Origin: JAJCYK01 sp965212195
Lineage (GTDB): Bacteria; Bacteroidota; Bacteroidia; Cytophagales; Cyclobacteriaceae
NCBI GenBank assembly: GCA_965212195.1
Contig: CBDBUW010000017.1
Coordinates: 124,001-188,000 of the forward strand
Direction of reading: 5' to 3'
DNA length: 64,000 bases
This document shows, one piece after another, positions 17,501 to 26,663 of the stretch. Both the position numbers and the translations under genes were made by a program. Within the stretch, counting starts at the first letter, position 1. Each line of letters begins with the position of its first letter. The notes beneath the pieces were generated by a model. It saw nothing but the letters and a program-made list of their open reading frames with translations. It was not told where the DNA came from and did not search any database.

Positions 17501-17532
17501 GGGGTTGCCAAAGTAAATTTTTGGCAACCCCC
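17501..17532. terminator. Hairpin downstream of the SusC/SusD operon
   Basis: A long stem pairs GGGGTTGCCAAA with TTTGGCAACCCC. It lies ten bases past the SusD stop and probably ends the minus-strand SusC/SusD transcript. The T-tract on that side is short, so it may rather stabilise the mRNA end. Confidence 0.6.
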
Positions 17533-17541
17533 AATTTTATA

Positions 17542-18891
17542 TTAAATATCCGGATCGGCAGGCGTATTGGGATTGTTCTCTCTCTCTATGGTAGGATATG
17601 GGTAGAAGTTCCTATTTCTTTCATTGGTGGTGTTAGCTTCCAATGGAACTTGAAAATTAGGATGGATCCTGCGGCTATCTTCCAATCGCATTCCCGTTAG
17701 AAACATCTCAATAGATCGATTTCTATATATTTCTTCCAAAATATCCACTTGATTGTTGACATCTCCTGTCCATGCTCCCAGATTAGCATTGACCCCTATG
17801 GGGTCGTTGTTTTTTTGCCTTACCAAATTCAATTGGGTAACAGCATCGCTTAATTGATTTTGGCGGGCATATGCTTCGGCCTTAATCAATAGCATTTCCC
17901 CATACACATAAATTGGGATAGGTGAGGTGCCATCCCCAAAGAAACCCAGCATTTCACTCAGAGGTTGGCCACCTGCATCAGCATTGGCCGTGCCTGCATC
18001 TGCCCCCAAATAGAAATTTACTCGACCATCTCCGGCCTCCGGTATAAGTGCTCCCGTTAAACCAAAATTAGTCTGTGGGTTTAAGTCAGCAGAATTAACC
18101 GTGCGATTCCAGATAGGGTTTTGATTGTTGGCGTCATAAACCCAGAATGAATTTTCCGGGATACTGCTATCATTTATTACTGCATCTGCTGCGGCAATGG
18201 CTTCCGCATAATTTCCTGCCAATAAATGATATCTGGAGAGGAAAGCACTAATACTTTTCACCAGGTTTATGTCCAACCACAACACAGTGGAGTTAAATTC
18301 ATCTGAAGGAGGCACAGATCCAAGTATGGTATTGGCCTCTTCCAGTAGTGCAATGCACTCCGCTAGCACGGAAGCTCGGTCATTAAATGGTGCAGCACCA
18401 TCTGCCGAATTATCAATAGGTACCTGCTCAAACATCTGTATCAGATATCCTAAGGTCATTGCTTTAAAAAAGTTGCCATATGCCAGAAGTCCACTGCGGG
18501 TTCCATCTGTTAATTCCACCGTATTGGCCCCCGCTATCAGGGACTCCGCCATTCCTTTGGCCCGCAGCAGCGTTACCCATGGATTTGTGATTCCACCACT
18601 TTCTCCAGGTAGTTCAGCGCCACCTCTCGCCAACTCGTTGATGTTTAAGAAAGTATTGGTTACTCCAAGCTCTCTGGTGGTGATTCCTGGAGCTTCAATG
18701 ACTTGTCTTAATGCCGTTACGGAATAGTATTGTCTGATTCCAATGGCCAGAGCAAAAAGTCCGTCTTTTGTACCTAAAACCACATCTTCGGTGGGATTGT
18801 TGGGATTTTCAAACTCAGTTTCACAAGCAGGGAACAAAGAACTGCCTATCAGCAAAACCATTATTAAATTATATTTTATTGCTTTTTTCAT
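17542..18891 (-). CDS. SusD/RagB-like nutrient-binding outer-membrane lipoprotein
   Basis: This 449-residue protein has a lipoprotein signal (MKKAIKYNLIMVLLIG, with Cys 23 after SSLFPA) and the helical SusD architecture. The C-terminal part has VYGEMLLIKAEAYARQNQ and an EIYRNRSIEMFLTGMRLEDSRR block, both typical of SusD/RagB. SusD lids close over the SusC transporter and capture glycans or peptides at the cell surface. The gene follows its SusC partner by 23 bases, forming the usual susC-susD pair. No glycoside hydrolase, peptidase or FecR/sigma gene lies next to it, so the substrate cannot be inferred. Confidence 0.93.
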   Translation of the reverse strand: MKKAIKYNLIMVLLIGSSLFPACETEFENPNNPTEDVVLGTKDGLFALAIGIRQYYSVTALRQVIEAPGITTRELGVTNTFLNINELARGGAELPGESGGITNPWVTLLRAKGMAESLIAGANTVELTDGTRSGLLAYGNFFKAMTLGYLIQMFEQVPIDNSADGAAPFNDRASVLAECIALLEEANTILGSVPPSDEFNSTVLWLDINLVKSISAFLSRYHLLAGNYAEAIAAADAVINDSSIPENSFWVYDANNQNPIWNRTVNSADLNPQTNFGLTGALIPEAGDGRVNFYLGADAGTANADAGGQPLSEMLGFFGDGTSPIPIYVYGEMLLIKAEAYARQNQLSDAVTQLNLVRQKNNDPIGVNANLGAWTGDVNNQVDILEEIYRNRSIEMFLTGMRLEDSRRIHPNFQVPLEANTTNERNRNFYPYPTIERENNPNTPADPDI

Positions 18892-18914
18892 CTTTCTATT
18901 AGTTTAGCCTGAAC

Positions 18915-21900
18915 TTAAAGTGTTGCTGTTACTGCTAATTTAACCACACTAGGTAGGGGTATCAGACCCATTACACCTCCTCTGGAGCCGTTATTTTGTG
19001 CGTCCATGTTTACTTCCGGATCGTAACTTGAAAAATCGTCAATAGAAAACAGGTTGCGCCCTGATAAGGTGAACTTGAGGGTATTAACTCCTTTGAAAGG
19101 GTTGGGCCAATTATAGGCAACGGCCACTTCCCGAAGCTTAATGAAAGAGCCGTCCTCGATGTAGGATTCAGCTATTCCAAATTTAGCTGCGCCAGTGCCA
19201 CGAACTTCCTCCCCTCTTAGCTCCGCCGCCTCTTGAGGGCCACCTCCAAATCTAAAGAACATCCTGGAATCCCAACTGAGAATGTCGTACCCCTGAACCG
19301 CGTCAAGTTGCATTCTAAAGGAAAAATTTTTGTACTCGATCTCATTAATTAGTGACGCAATAAAATCTGGGTTTGGATCTCCGATTACCTTGCTTAGATT
19401 CGAGCCACTAGGTTGACCATCAGCATCTCTCTCAGCTATGGGATTACCATTTTCATCAAACGAGCCTTTCTCTCGTTGGGGCAATCCGCCTGGTGTAAGA
19501 AGTAAGCTTCCGTCTGGATTTCTGGCATAAAACCCTTGATAGAAGACACCCAATGGCTGCCCATTCTTAGCCACTGAAAATCCAAAATTTCCAATGCCAA
19601 TCTGTTCGCCTTCAACATTGTTGACTTCATTTTCGTTTGTGGAAAAGGTACCAATAATGGTCCAAATGAGATTGTCATTAAGTACAGGAGTAGCGGTAAT
19701 CATAGCTTCAAAACCTTTGTTGGTCATATTCCCAATATTTTCGATCCTGGTGGAAGCTCCGGTAGTTGGCGATAAGGTACGGGCTAACAAAAGATCTTCA
19801 ATGTCTTGAGAATAATAAGTTAATTCCACTCCCAATCGATTTTTAAAGAAGGCCATGTCAATCCCAAATTCTATCTCTGTTTGCCTTTCGGGCTTCAAAT
19901 CCGGATTTCCCAGTTGACTAGGAGCTATCAATCCGGAATTTCCATCGATGCTGATGGCCGTATAATTGGACAATCGATCAAAAGGCCCGATAGCGGTTAA
20001 ATTACCGGCCTGGCCCCAGGCGATTCTAAGCTTAAAACTGTCGAAAGTATCTCCAAAACTACTTGTCCAAAAGTCTTCTTGGGAGATCAAATAGGACATG
20101 CTGGCTTTGGGATAGAATTGGTTTCTCTCGTCATCACCAAAAACTGAAGCGCCGTCTAATCGAATGGCACCTGTGAGGAAAAGCTTTTCGTTTAGACCGA
20201 ATGTCTGCTGTAAATAGCCTCCCCAAAAGGATCGTTCACTTCTTAGTTCATCCGTGGAAATAGTAGCCGCTCCATCAGTAGTTTTGACCCCTAAGGCTAA
20301 GCCGGTTGCCGAGATGGTACGAAGCGTGGTTTCATCTGATTGCCATGAAAATCCTGCTGACGTTGTGGAGACAACTTTCGAAGAAATCTGATGGTTGTAA
20401 GTGGCATTCAGATCACTGTTTAATTGTTGGGTGGTTATGGATGATGTTCTGGCGCTACCTAAAACTGAAGTAGTGGTGCCAATTGGAACGTAGCGGGTGC
20501 CGATTGATTCAGCATTATCATAACCTAAGGTATAGTTAATATTAAGCCTATCTGTTGGAGCTAGGTTCACTTGCAAGTCGCTGATGATCCTGTTGTTTCG
20601 CTGTTGAAAGTCGAAGGTTTCAATATATTCCAATATGTTCGGATAAAAGGTCATAACGGGATAGTTGCCCGCATCATCAGGCGCTGGATCAATCTGGTTA
20701 TTAGTGAATAATATAGTCTGCAGTACCCCAAAGCCATAACCTCCATTTGGCATATCATTGCTTTGACTTGTGGAGAAGTAAGTCCCTATGGAGGCTGAAG
20801 CCCAATCATTTATGATTTGATTAACTCTTATTCTTCCACCAACCCTTTCATAATCCGTGGCTTCAAGAATTCCTTCATTCTTTAAATAAGAGAAAGAGGA
20901 AAAGTAGTTGGTGTTTTCTTTACCCCCACTGATTGAAACGTAATTATCTGTTCCCACGGAATTACGAAAGACCATATCTTGATAGTCGTACCTAGTCACA
21001 GGCTCCTGATCCAGTACGGTAATATCGCTGGATGTCCAAGTTGTAGGTTGTTCATTAAAGTCACGTTTCTTCCTCAGTGAATTGAAATTAATACTTGTGG
21101 AAACCGTTATTACAGGCTTGCCTGATTGCCCTTTTTTGGTAAAGATCTGTACCACTCCATTGCTGGCCCTGGATCCATAGATGGCTGCAGCGGCGGCTCC
21201 TTTAATAACCTCTATTCTATCTATGTCTTGTGGATTTATGTCAGACAATCGATTTTGAACTACACTGGTTATGTTTAATACATTGGTAGAGTTGTTATTT
21301 ACAATAACTCCATCTATAATATATAAAGGATCCGAACTTCCGTTCACGGTACTGGCACTTCTGAGCCTCACACTAATACCTCCGGCAGGATCTCCTGAAT
21401 TTTGGGTTACCTGGATTCCTGCCAGCTTACCTGAAAGAGCACCAGTAAGGTCCATGGCACCAGACTGTGATATATCGGTGCCTTTGATGGTAGAAATGGT
21501 ATTTCCTAGTTGCTTCTTTTCTGTCAAAGCCCCCGTTCCGGTAATCACCACTTCATCTAAGCCCAGAATGTCTGTGGCCATAATTACGTCATTAACAACT
21601 TCAGATTGGTTCCCTAGGTTTACCGAGACCTCGGTGGTTGTTAGCCCTACCGATCTAATAACCAACATGTAGGTTCCGGGTTCCACTGTTGCCTGGAAAC
21701 TGTAATCCCCTAAAGGATCTGTTACGCCTCCAATAGTAGTGTTTTTGATTTGGACCGTAGCTCCGGGTACCGGATCGTTGTTGTCACTAGCCACCGTACC
21801 ACGTAGAGTGTAGACGTTTTGACCGTTTAAGGTCAAAGCCAACAGCATAAGCATCGAGAAACTGCTCAAGTATTGCAGCCCCTTAACATGAACATAACTT

Positions 21901-21917
21901 GTGTCTATTCTGATCAT
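18915..21917 (-). CDS. SusC/RagA-type TonB-linked outer-membrane transporter
   Basis: This is a protein of about 1000 residues. A signal peptide with hydrophobic core LSSFSMLMLLALTL precedes a carboxypeptidase-regulatory-like domain (LRGTVASDNNDPVPGATVQI). The plug has VVITGTGALTEKKQLGN and AAAIYGSRASNGVVQIFTKK, and a long beta-barrel follows, ending in hydrophobic residues. It imports the ligand captured by the SusD protein encoded downstream, using TonB energy. I chose ATG 21917; an in-frame start at 21959 adds 14 residues ahead of the signal peptide. No clear Bacteroidota -7 (TAnnTTTG) box was found upstream. Confidence 0.93.
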   Translation of the reverse strand: MIRIDTSYVHVKGLQYLSSFSMLMLLALTLNGQNVYTLRGTVASDNNDPVPGATVQIKNTTIGGVTDPLGDYSFQATVEPGTYMLVIRSVGLTTTEVSVNLGNQSEVVNDVIMATDILGLDEVVITGTGALTEKKQLGNTISTIKGTDISQSGAMDLTGALSGKLAGIQVTQNSGDPAGGISVRLRSASTVNGSSDPLYIIDGVIVNNNSTNVLNITSVVQNRLSDINPQDIDRIEVIKGAAAAAIYGSRASNGVVQIFTKKGQSGKPVITVSTSINFNSLRKKRDFNEQPTTWTSSDITVLDQEPVTRYDYQDMVFRNSVGTDNYVSISGGKENTNYFSSFSYLKNEGILEATDYERVGGRIRVNQIINDWASASIGTYFSTSQSNDMPNGGYGFGVLQTILFTNNQIDPAPDDAGNYPVMTFYPNILEYIETFDFQQRNNRIISDLQVNLAPTDRLNINYTLGYDNAESIGTRYVPIGTTTSVLGSARTSSITTQQLNSDLNATYNHQISSKVVSTTSAGFSWQSDETTLRTISATGLALGVKTTDGAATISTDELRSERSFWGGYLQQTFGLNEKLFLTGAIRLDGASVFGDDERNQFYPKASMSYLISQEDFWTSSFGDTFDSFKLRIAWGQAGNLTAIGPFDRLSNYTAISIDGNSGLIAPSQLGNPDLKPERQTEIEFGIDMAFFKNRLGVELTYYSQDIEDLLLARTLSPTTGASTRIENIGNMTNKGFEAMITATPVLNDNLIWTIIGTFSTNENEVNNVEGEQIGIGNFGFSVAKNGQPLGVFYQGFYARNPDGSLLLTPGGLPQREKGSFDENGNPIAERDADGQPSGSNLSKVIGDPNPDFIASLINEIEYKNFSFRMQLDAVQGYDILSWDSRMFFRFGGGPQEAAELRGEEVRGTGAAKFGIAESYIEDGSFIKLREVAVAYNWPNPFKGVNTLKFTLSGRNLFSIDDFSSYDPEVNMDAQNNGSRGGVMGLIPLPSVVKLAVTATL

Positions 21918-22275
21918 GAATTTCAGTTTTGTGTACGTGATGCAAGACTTTTGCACCAATTAAGAAATGGTAGCAGTATTAATTTCGACAATTAAGGGGC
22001 TAAAAGCAACCTGCTTGGAAGGGTCTAATGAGTAGATTTGGGTGGCTGATCGCACCGTAAAAAATACTTGGTTCACTCTAATGGCCCGCCCTAAATCAGC
22101 TTCCCACTTTAACCTGCGTTACGGTGGAAGAAGTAATGAATCTCTGCCGGTTCACAAAACGAACCATGTACACTGCATCATTCGATTAATGCTTCTATGT
22201 GCAATTATGGGGATTTTTTATCACATTGTAATTGATGGATCAGGGTACTTCAGGTAATTACATTAGTAAATTGGT
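21918..22275. other. Intergenic region between divergent susC and an SDR gene
   Basis: The stretch must contain the promoters of the minus-strand SusC/SusD operon and of the plus-strand dehydrogenase. No convincing gene, repeat or promoter consensus was found. An ORF at 22042-22257 has no family features and is treated as chance. Confidence 0.4.
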
Positions 22276-23076
22276 ATGAAAGGCTTGTATTATACATTAA
22301 TTACGGGGGCCAGCCAGGGAATTGGAAAGGCCATGGCCATAGAGTGCGCCAAACGTAGTTTAAACTTGATCTTGGTGGCCCTTGATACTGATTCACTTAA
22401 GGAAACTGCTAATGAAATTCAAAGTACTTACTCAGTAAAAGTTCATCATCTGGGTATTGACCTGACCGAAAAGGATGCACCAAGGATGGTATATGATTGG
22501 TGTAACGAACAAGGCCTGCCTGTAAATACTCTAATCAACAATGCCGGTATCGGAAATTCTGGACTGTTCGAGGAAAATCCTTTGAAGGACTACCTGGGTA
22601 TAATGAATTTAAACAATAGGGCCATGGTCGAACTCACCTATCATTTTTTCAAGGATCTCAAAGCTTTGGGTAAGGGCCATATATTGAATGTTAGCAGTAT
22701 GGAAGCAACCCTGCCATTGCCTTACAAAGCTGTGTACACGGGGACTAAGAACTTCATCTATGCCTTCTCGCTAGCTATTCGTGAGGAGCTGAAAGGCACC
22801 GGAATTAGCGTCACGGTATTATGTCCTGCATCTGTTATAACCAATGAAGGAGGACACCAACGAATTAAAGCTCATGGTGCCAAAGGCAAACTTGTTTTCA
22901 AGATGATGGTAAGTTACCCTCATATTGTGGCGAATAAGGCAATTAAAGGAATGCTGGAAGGCAAGCAGGTTATAGTCCCTAATCCGGCTCCTTGGCTCAT
23001 TGTTAAGTTTATGAAGGTTATGCCCACCGCCATTAAAATGAAGATCCTGGAAAGGATATTTAGAGTATATCGCTAG
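22276..23076 (+). CDS. Short-chain dehydrogenase/reductase (DltE/YqjQ-like)
   Basis: This 266-residue Rossmann-fold oxidoreductase has cofactor motif TGASQGIG (about residues 11-18), LINNAGIG, an NVSS strand and the catalytic YTGTK (YxxxK). The acidic residue after the second strand (LVALDTDSL) is Asp, which often favours NAD(H), but specificity is uncertain. The C-terminal WLIVKFMKVMPTAIKMKIL is hydrophobic and amphipathic, as in SDRs that associate with membranes and act on lipid-like substrates. It is the first of four SDR genes within 4.3 kb. The substrate is unknown. Confidence 0.88.
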   Translation: MKGLYYTLITGASQGIGKAMAIECAKRSLNLILVALDTDSLKETANEIQSTYSVKVHHLGIDLTEKDAPRMVYDWCNEQGLPVNTLINNAGIGNSGLFEENPLKDYLGIMNLNNRAMVELTYHFFKDLKALGKGHILNVSSMEATLPLPYKAVYTGTKNFIYAFSLAIREELKGTGISVTVLCPASVITNEGGHQRIKAHGAKGKLVFKMMVSYPHIVANKAIKGMLEGKQVIVPNPAPWLIVKFMKVMPTAIKMKILERIFRVYR

Positions 23077-23124
23077 TTTGAGGCTAACCGGGTATAAGGT
23101 CAAGGGAAGTTAGTGCAAGATAGG

Positions 23125-23985
23125 TTAGGAGCTTTTAAAGAAGTCGCTAATTCCACACATTTTCTCACTAATTTCCCAAAGCATACTAGCTTCCTCATCA
23201 CTGTATGAATGCTTGGAAGAGGTTTTAGGACTTTTGTTAGCCCAATACTTCCCACTAATCCCTTGCACTTCAGGGGACGTGGCCAAATAAACTGAAGTGT
23301 CAGCACCTTTTTCTGGAGTGACTCCGAAATATCGTCTAAGTTTCCATGCTGAGGCATGCAACCAGTTGGTATTCTTGATACCAATATCCGTTTTTACTAA
23401 ACCCGGCTGCACAGCATTGACGGTGATATGATCATGGAGCTTTCTTTTTTCCAGTTCATATGTAAACAAAATATTGGCAAGCTTCGATTGAGCATAGGAC
23501 CTAAGGCCATGATAGCCATTCTTAAGACTGAGGTCCTCAAAATGCATTTTACTCTGGAAATGGGAATCCGAGCTGATGTTAATGATCCTTGCTTCCTCCG
23601 AATTTGCTAGAGAGCTATACAGTAGATGGGTTAACAGAAAATAAGCCACGTGGTTAACAGCAAACACCCTTTCTAGACCGTCCTCAGTGAGGACCCTCTT
23701 AGAACTCCAAGTCCCTGCATTGTTCACTAATACATCAACTACAGCGGAAATTTGCTTGACCTCATGAGCCGCTTTTCTCACCTGATTTTGGGATGCAAGG
23801 TCTGCCACCACCATGTCAACTGTGCTTCCTGATACCTCATCTAATATTTGCCTCCGAATCAGGTCCCCCTTTTTGACATCACGCAGCACAAGCACCAAAT
23901 GATGCTTATGATATGCTAACCGCAGCGCTGTATGAAGCCCTATACCCGAGGTTGCGCCAGTTACAATACTTAACTTGTCTTTCAT
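23125..23985 (-). CDS. Short-chain dehydrogenase (retinol-dehydrogenase-like)
   Basis: This SDR of about 286 residues has TGATSGIG near the N-terminus, VNNAGTWSS, NISSDSHF and the catalytic YAQSK. LANILFTYELEKR follows, as in RDH11/WWOX-type SDRs. ATG 23985 puts the cofactor motif ten residues in; the longer ORF start at 24015 adds residues with no homology and approaches the divergent neighbour. It is close in sequence to the SDR at 24787-25650, which lies inverted on the other side of the TVP38 gene, suggesting an old duplication. Substrate unknown. Confidence 0.88.
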   Translation of the reverse strand: MKDKLSIVTGATSGIGLHTALRLAYHKHHLVLVLRDVKKGDLIRRQILDEVSGSTVDMVVADLASQNQVRKAAHEVKQISAVVDVLVNNAGTWSSKRVLTEDGLERVFAVNHVAYFLLTHLLYSSLANSEEARIINISSDSHFQSKMHFEDLSLKNGYHGLRSYAQSKLANILFTYELEKRKLHDHITVNAVQPGLVKTDIGIKNTNWLHASAWKLRRYFGVTPEKGADTSVYLATSPEVQGISGKYWANKSPKTSSKHSYSDEEASMLWEISEKMCGISDFFKSS

Positions 23986-24026
23986 GCAACATATAATTAG
24001 AACTTCAAAATACAAGTAATACCTAA

Positions 24027-24057
24027 TTCAATAAAACTCAATTTCAATAAAACTCAA
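24027..24057. repeat. Tandem 15-bp direct repeat running into a start codon
   Basis: TTCAATAAAACTCAA occurs at 24027-24041 and again at 24043-24057; the last A of the second copy is the first base of the ATG of the TVP38 gene. It lies between two divergent genes and could be an operator or a recent slippage duplication of the leader. Confidence 0.7.
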
Positions 24058-24659
24058 TGGATATTGTTTTTACCTTAAGGACACCATTGAAAAAGGACGC
24101 TAAAATAAGACTTGCAATAATTTTGACGCTGGTATTGGCTTTGATCATCATCAGTAAGGTTACCCCTGTGGGTGAATGGTTCAATCTTGACAATGTTATT
24201 TCCGCAATAAGGGGATCTGGATTTTGGGGGATGCTGGTGTTCACTTGCCTTTTCATTTTGGGAAGTTTCATGCAAATTCCCGCCATGCTGTTTGTATTGG
24301 CAGCAATCCTCGTTTATGGCCAACCGCAAGGAGCTCTATTGGGATATATCGGGGTTGTTACCGCCATGACCGTTAATTTTCTTTTCATTAGAATGGTGGG
24401 CGGAAATGTGGTTAAAGAAATTAGAAGTAAGCGTATTCAAAAAATACTGCTCAAACTGGAAGAAAAACCTATTGAGACTATTGTGATCTTGAGATTGGTG
24501 TTGTGGGCATCGCCCTTTTTGAACTATGTACTAGCAATGACCAAAGTCAGATCACAGGATTTTATCGTGGGGAGCACTATCGGAATAACTATTCCGATAG
24601 TCATTTTTTCGGGGCTGGTTTACTTTTTCAAAGAGACTGTAATATTGTTCATAAACTAA
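24057..24659 (+). CDS. TVP38/TMEM64 (DedA-related, VTT domain) membrane protein
   Basis: This 200-residue integral membrane protein has segments at about residues 19-37, 58-100 (two helices), 148-166 and 172-196. FILGSFMQIPAMLFVLAAILVY matches the re-entrant VTT-domain signature, with Gln/Pro in the position usual for TVP38. YGQPQGALLGYIGVVTAM follows. VTT-domain proteins act in lipid scrambling or undecaprenyl-phosphate recycling in related families. The gene is flanked by two inverted paralogous SDR genes, which may point to a shared lipid-related task, but that is inference. Confidence 0.8.
   Translation: MDIVFTLRTPLKKDAKIRLAIILTLVLALIIISKVTPVGEWFNLDNVISAIRGSGFWGMLVFTCLFILGSFMQIPAMLFVLAAILVYGQPQGALLGYIGVVTAMTVNFLFIRMVGGNVVKEIRSKRIQKILLKLEEKPIETIVILRLVLWASPFLNYVLAMTKVRSQDFIVGSTIGITIPIVIFSGLVYFFKETVILFIN
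24576..24610 (+). other. Perfect hairpin plus T-run inside the TVP38 coding sequence
   Basis: ACTATCGGAAT (24576-24586) pairs perfectly with ATTCCGATAGT (24591-24601) around AACT, followed by CATTTTTTC. It has the shape of an intrinsic terminator but lies about 50 bases before the stop codon, within codons for a membrane helix. Confidence 0.6.
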
Positions 24660-24786
24660 ATTTAAGGTGAACGTAATGTTGGAACGACTACATCGGCGTT
24701 TCTAATAAGGCAGGCCTATTTGATATATCTTAGGGTAAGGAAAACCTTGATTTAATCTATAACTTCATTCCTGTAATTCTGGATCA

Positions 24787-25650
24787 ATGCAAGGAAAAAC
24801 CTGTGTCATTACCGGCGCCAATGCTGGCCTGGGCTACCAAACAGCACTCAACTTAGCCTCAAGGGGAGCTACTGTGATCCTGGTTTGCCGCTCGGCGGAA
24901 AAAGCCGCACAAGCTCGCCAGGACATAATTGACTCAACCGGTAACAAGAAGGTTTATTTCGAACTAGCCGACCTGGCCTCACAGCGACAGATCCGGGACC
25001 TGGGCGCTCGACTTCAATCAAAAAATAAAGCCATTGATGTGCTTATTAATAATGCCGGACTGGTCCGGTCACAAATGAGTCTAACGGAAGACCAGATCGA
25101 AATGGTGTTTGCCGTTAATCACCTGGCTCCCTTTTTGCTGACCCACCAGCTATTGCCGCTACTAAAAAAGGCCCCGGATGCCCGCGTGGTCAATGTCAGC
25201 TCGAATAATCATTTTAGAGCCAGGATGAACTTTGAAGACCTTTTTCATCAAAAAAATTACCATGGTTTGAAAGCATATGGCCAGTCCAAACTAGCCAACC
25301 TTTTGTTCACCTATGAACTCGACAGGCGGCTTAAACAGGCCAATCATCCTCATATTACCACTAATGCTCTCGATCCTGGATTGAACAATACTAATATCGG
25401 CAGCAAAAACACCAATTGGATGTACCGCCTTGTATGGCATATTCGTAAGAAGCAAGGCATGGAGCCCCGGGAAGGCGCCCAGACGCAGGTCCTCCTGGCC
25501 ACTTCACTAGAACTGAAGGGAACAAGCGGCACTTTCTGGAAAAGATCAAAAGAGGTACCCTCCTCCGATGCTTCTTACCGCAAAGACCACGCAAAACACC
25601 TGTGGGAATTGAGCCTAAAAATGTGCAATCTGAACCACTATTTTGCCTGA
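24787..25650 (+). CDS. Short-chain dehydrogenase (retinol-dehydrogenase-like), paralog of 23125-23985
   Basis: This 287-residue SDR has TGANAGLG at residues 9-16, INNAGLVRS, NVSSNNHF and the catalytic YGQSK. It aligns along its length with the SDR at 23125-23985, including FAVNH, NFEDL, YHGLKAYGQSKLANLLFTYE and a shared C-terminal LWELSLKMC. The two are evidently duplicates in opposite orientation. The 3' end overlaps the convergent SDR gene at 25638 by 13 bases. Substrate unknown. Confidence 0.88.
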   Translation: MQGKTCVITGANAGLGYQTALNLASRGATVILVCRSAEKAAQARQDIIDSTGNKKVYFELADLASQRQIRDLGARLQSKNKAIDVLINNAGLVRSQMSLTEDQIEMVFAVNHLAPFLLTHQLLPLLKKAPDARVVNVSSNNHFRARMNFEDLFHQKNYHGLKAYGQSKLANLLFTYELDRRLKQANHPHITTNALDPGLNNTNIGSKNTNWMYRLVWHIRKKQGMEPREGAQTQVLLATSLELKGTSGTFWKRSKEVPSSDASYRKDHAKHLWELSLKMCNLNHYFA

Positions 25651-26498
25651 TTGGTCTTGTTTGCCTGTTTTCTTTCGGCCCGAGTGATAAAATTGTTCAA
25701 GATCGAACCATACCTGGAAGGGAGAATGCGTACCATAAGATCCAGCAATTTAGCATCTAGCCCAATAAGGATGCGGTATTTTCTTTTTCTAATCCCATTC
25801 AAGATAATATTAGCCGCTGTTTCTGCACTGGTACGGCTGCCTTCCTTAACCAGCTTGGCATCACGCTGATGTCTGACCCCATCTTTCCACCCTTTTGCGT
25901 TATAAGCCAGGTTGGTCCGTATACCTCCCGGTAGTACTATACTTACCTGTACCTGCGTTCCCCGCAATTCCTGCCGTAATGCCTCCGTCAAACCGATCAC
26001 GGCAAACTTGGAAGCACAATAACCAGCCCTTTCCTGCACAGCGGCTACCCCGAAGATGCTGGACAAGTTTACTATATGAGCGTTTTTCTGTTGCAGCAAA
26101 TAGGGTAGAAAATAACGCACACAGTTCAATGTCCCTCCCAGGTTAATACCCATTATCCAGTCCCATTCTTCGGGGCTCATATCCAGGATTTTCATCCGAC
26201 CGAGAGCAACCCCGGCATTGTTGATGAGAATATCTACCCGTTGATGCTTTTTCAAAACTGCTTCTACCAGAGTCTGCACCTGGCGGGCGTCCGACAGATC
26301 GCCAACATGGATACTATGTTCAGCAGAAAAAGCTGGAAGGAGTTGGGAAGTTTGCTGTAAAGTAGCCTCATTGATATCGTTGAGAGCGAGAAATGCCCCT
26401 GCATGGGCCAGCTCAAGGGCCAAGGCTCGGCCAATCCCTGATCCGGCACCGGTTACCACCACTACCTTTTGGGAAAAATACTGGGAGGAGTTGGACAT
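25638..26498 (-). CDS. Short-chain dehydrogenase, classical type
   Basis: This SDR of about 286 residues has TGAGSGIG, ALNDINEATL (Asp after the second strand, suggesting NAD preference), INNAGVALG, NLSSIFG and the catalytic YCASK. The C-terminus, with RYGSILNNFITRAERKQ, is basic. ATG 26498 (MSNSSQYFS) gives a normal leader length; an in-frame start at 26534 adds twelve residues. Classical SDRs with this tail are often annotated as acetoin or steroid dehydrogenase-like, but substrate cannot be inferred. It converges on, and overlaps, the preceding SDR gene. Confidence 0.88.
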   Translation of the reverse strand: MSNSSQYFSQKVVVVTGAGSGIGRALALELAHAGAFLALNDINEATLQQTSQLLPAFSAEHSIHVGDLSDARQVQTLVEAVLKKHQRVDILINNAGVALGRMKILDMSPEEWDWIMGINLGGTLNCVRYFLPYLLQQKNAHIVNLSSIFGVAAVQERAGYCASKFAVIGLTEALRQELRGTQVQVSIVLPGGIRTNLAYNAKGWKDGVRHQRDAKLVKEGSRTSAETAANIILNGIRKRKYRILIGLDAKLLDLMVRILPSRYGSILNNFITRAERKQANKTNQAK

Positions 26499-26663
26499 AG
26501 TTACGTTTCTACCAAAATAAGAGGAAAGTCCCACTAACTGGTCTATTTTCCAATATTTCCACGACCTCTTAATTCATTACCCCGGCAGTAATCAATACTA
26601 GGTAATGGTACATCAGATCCGCCACTCAACCACTGAGACCTTAAAAAAATCTGTATGGCATTT

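Noticed and set aside
22042..22257. 71-codon ORF upstream of the first SDR
   Set aside because: Low complexity of evidence: no family motif, no clear start context, and it fills a divergent promoter region.
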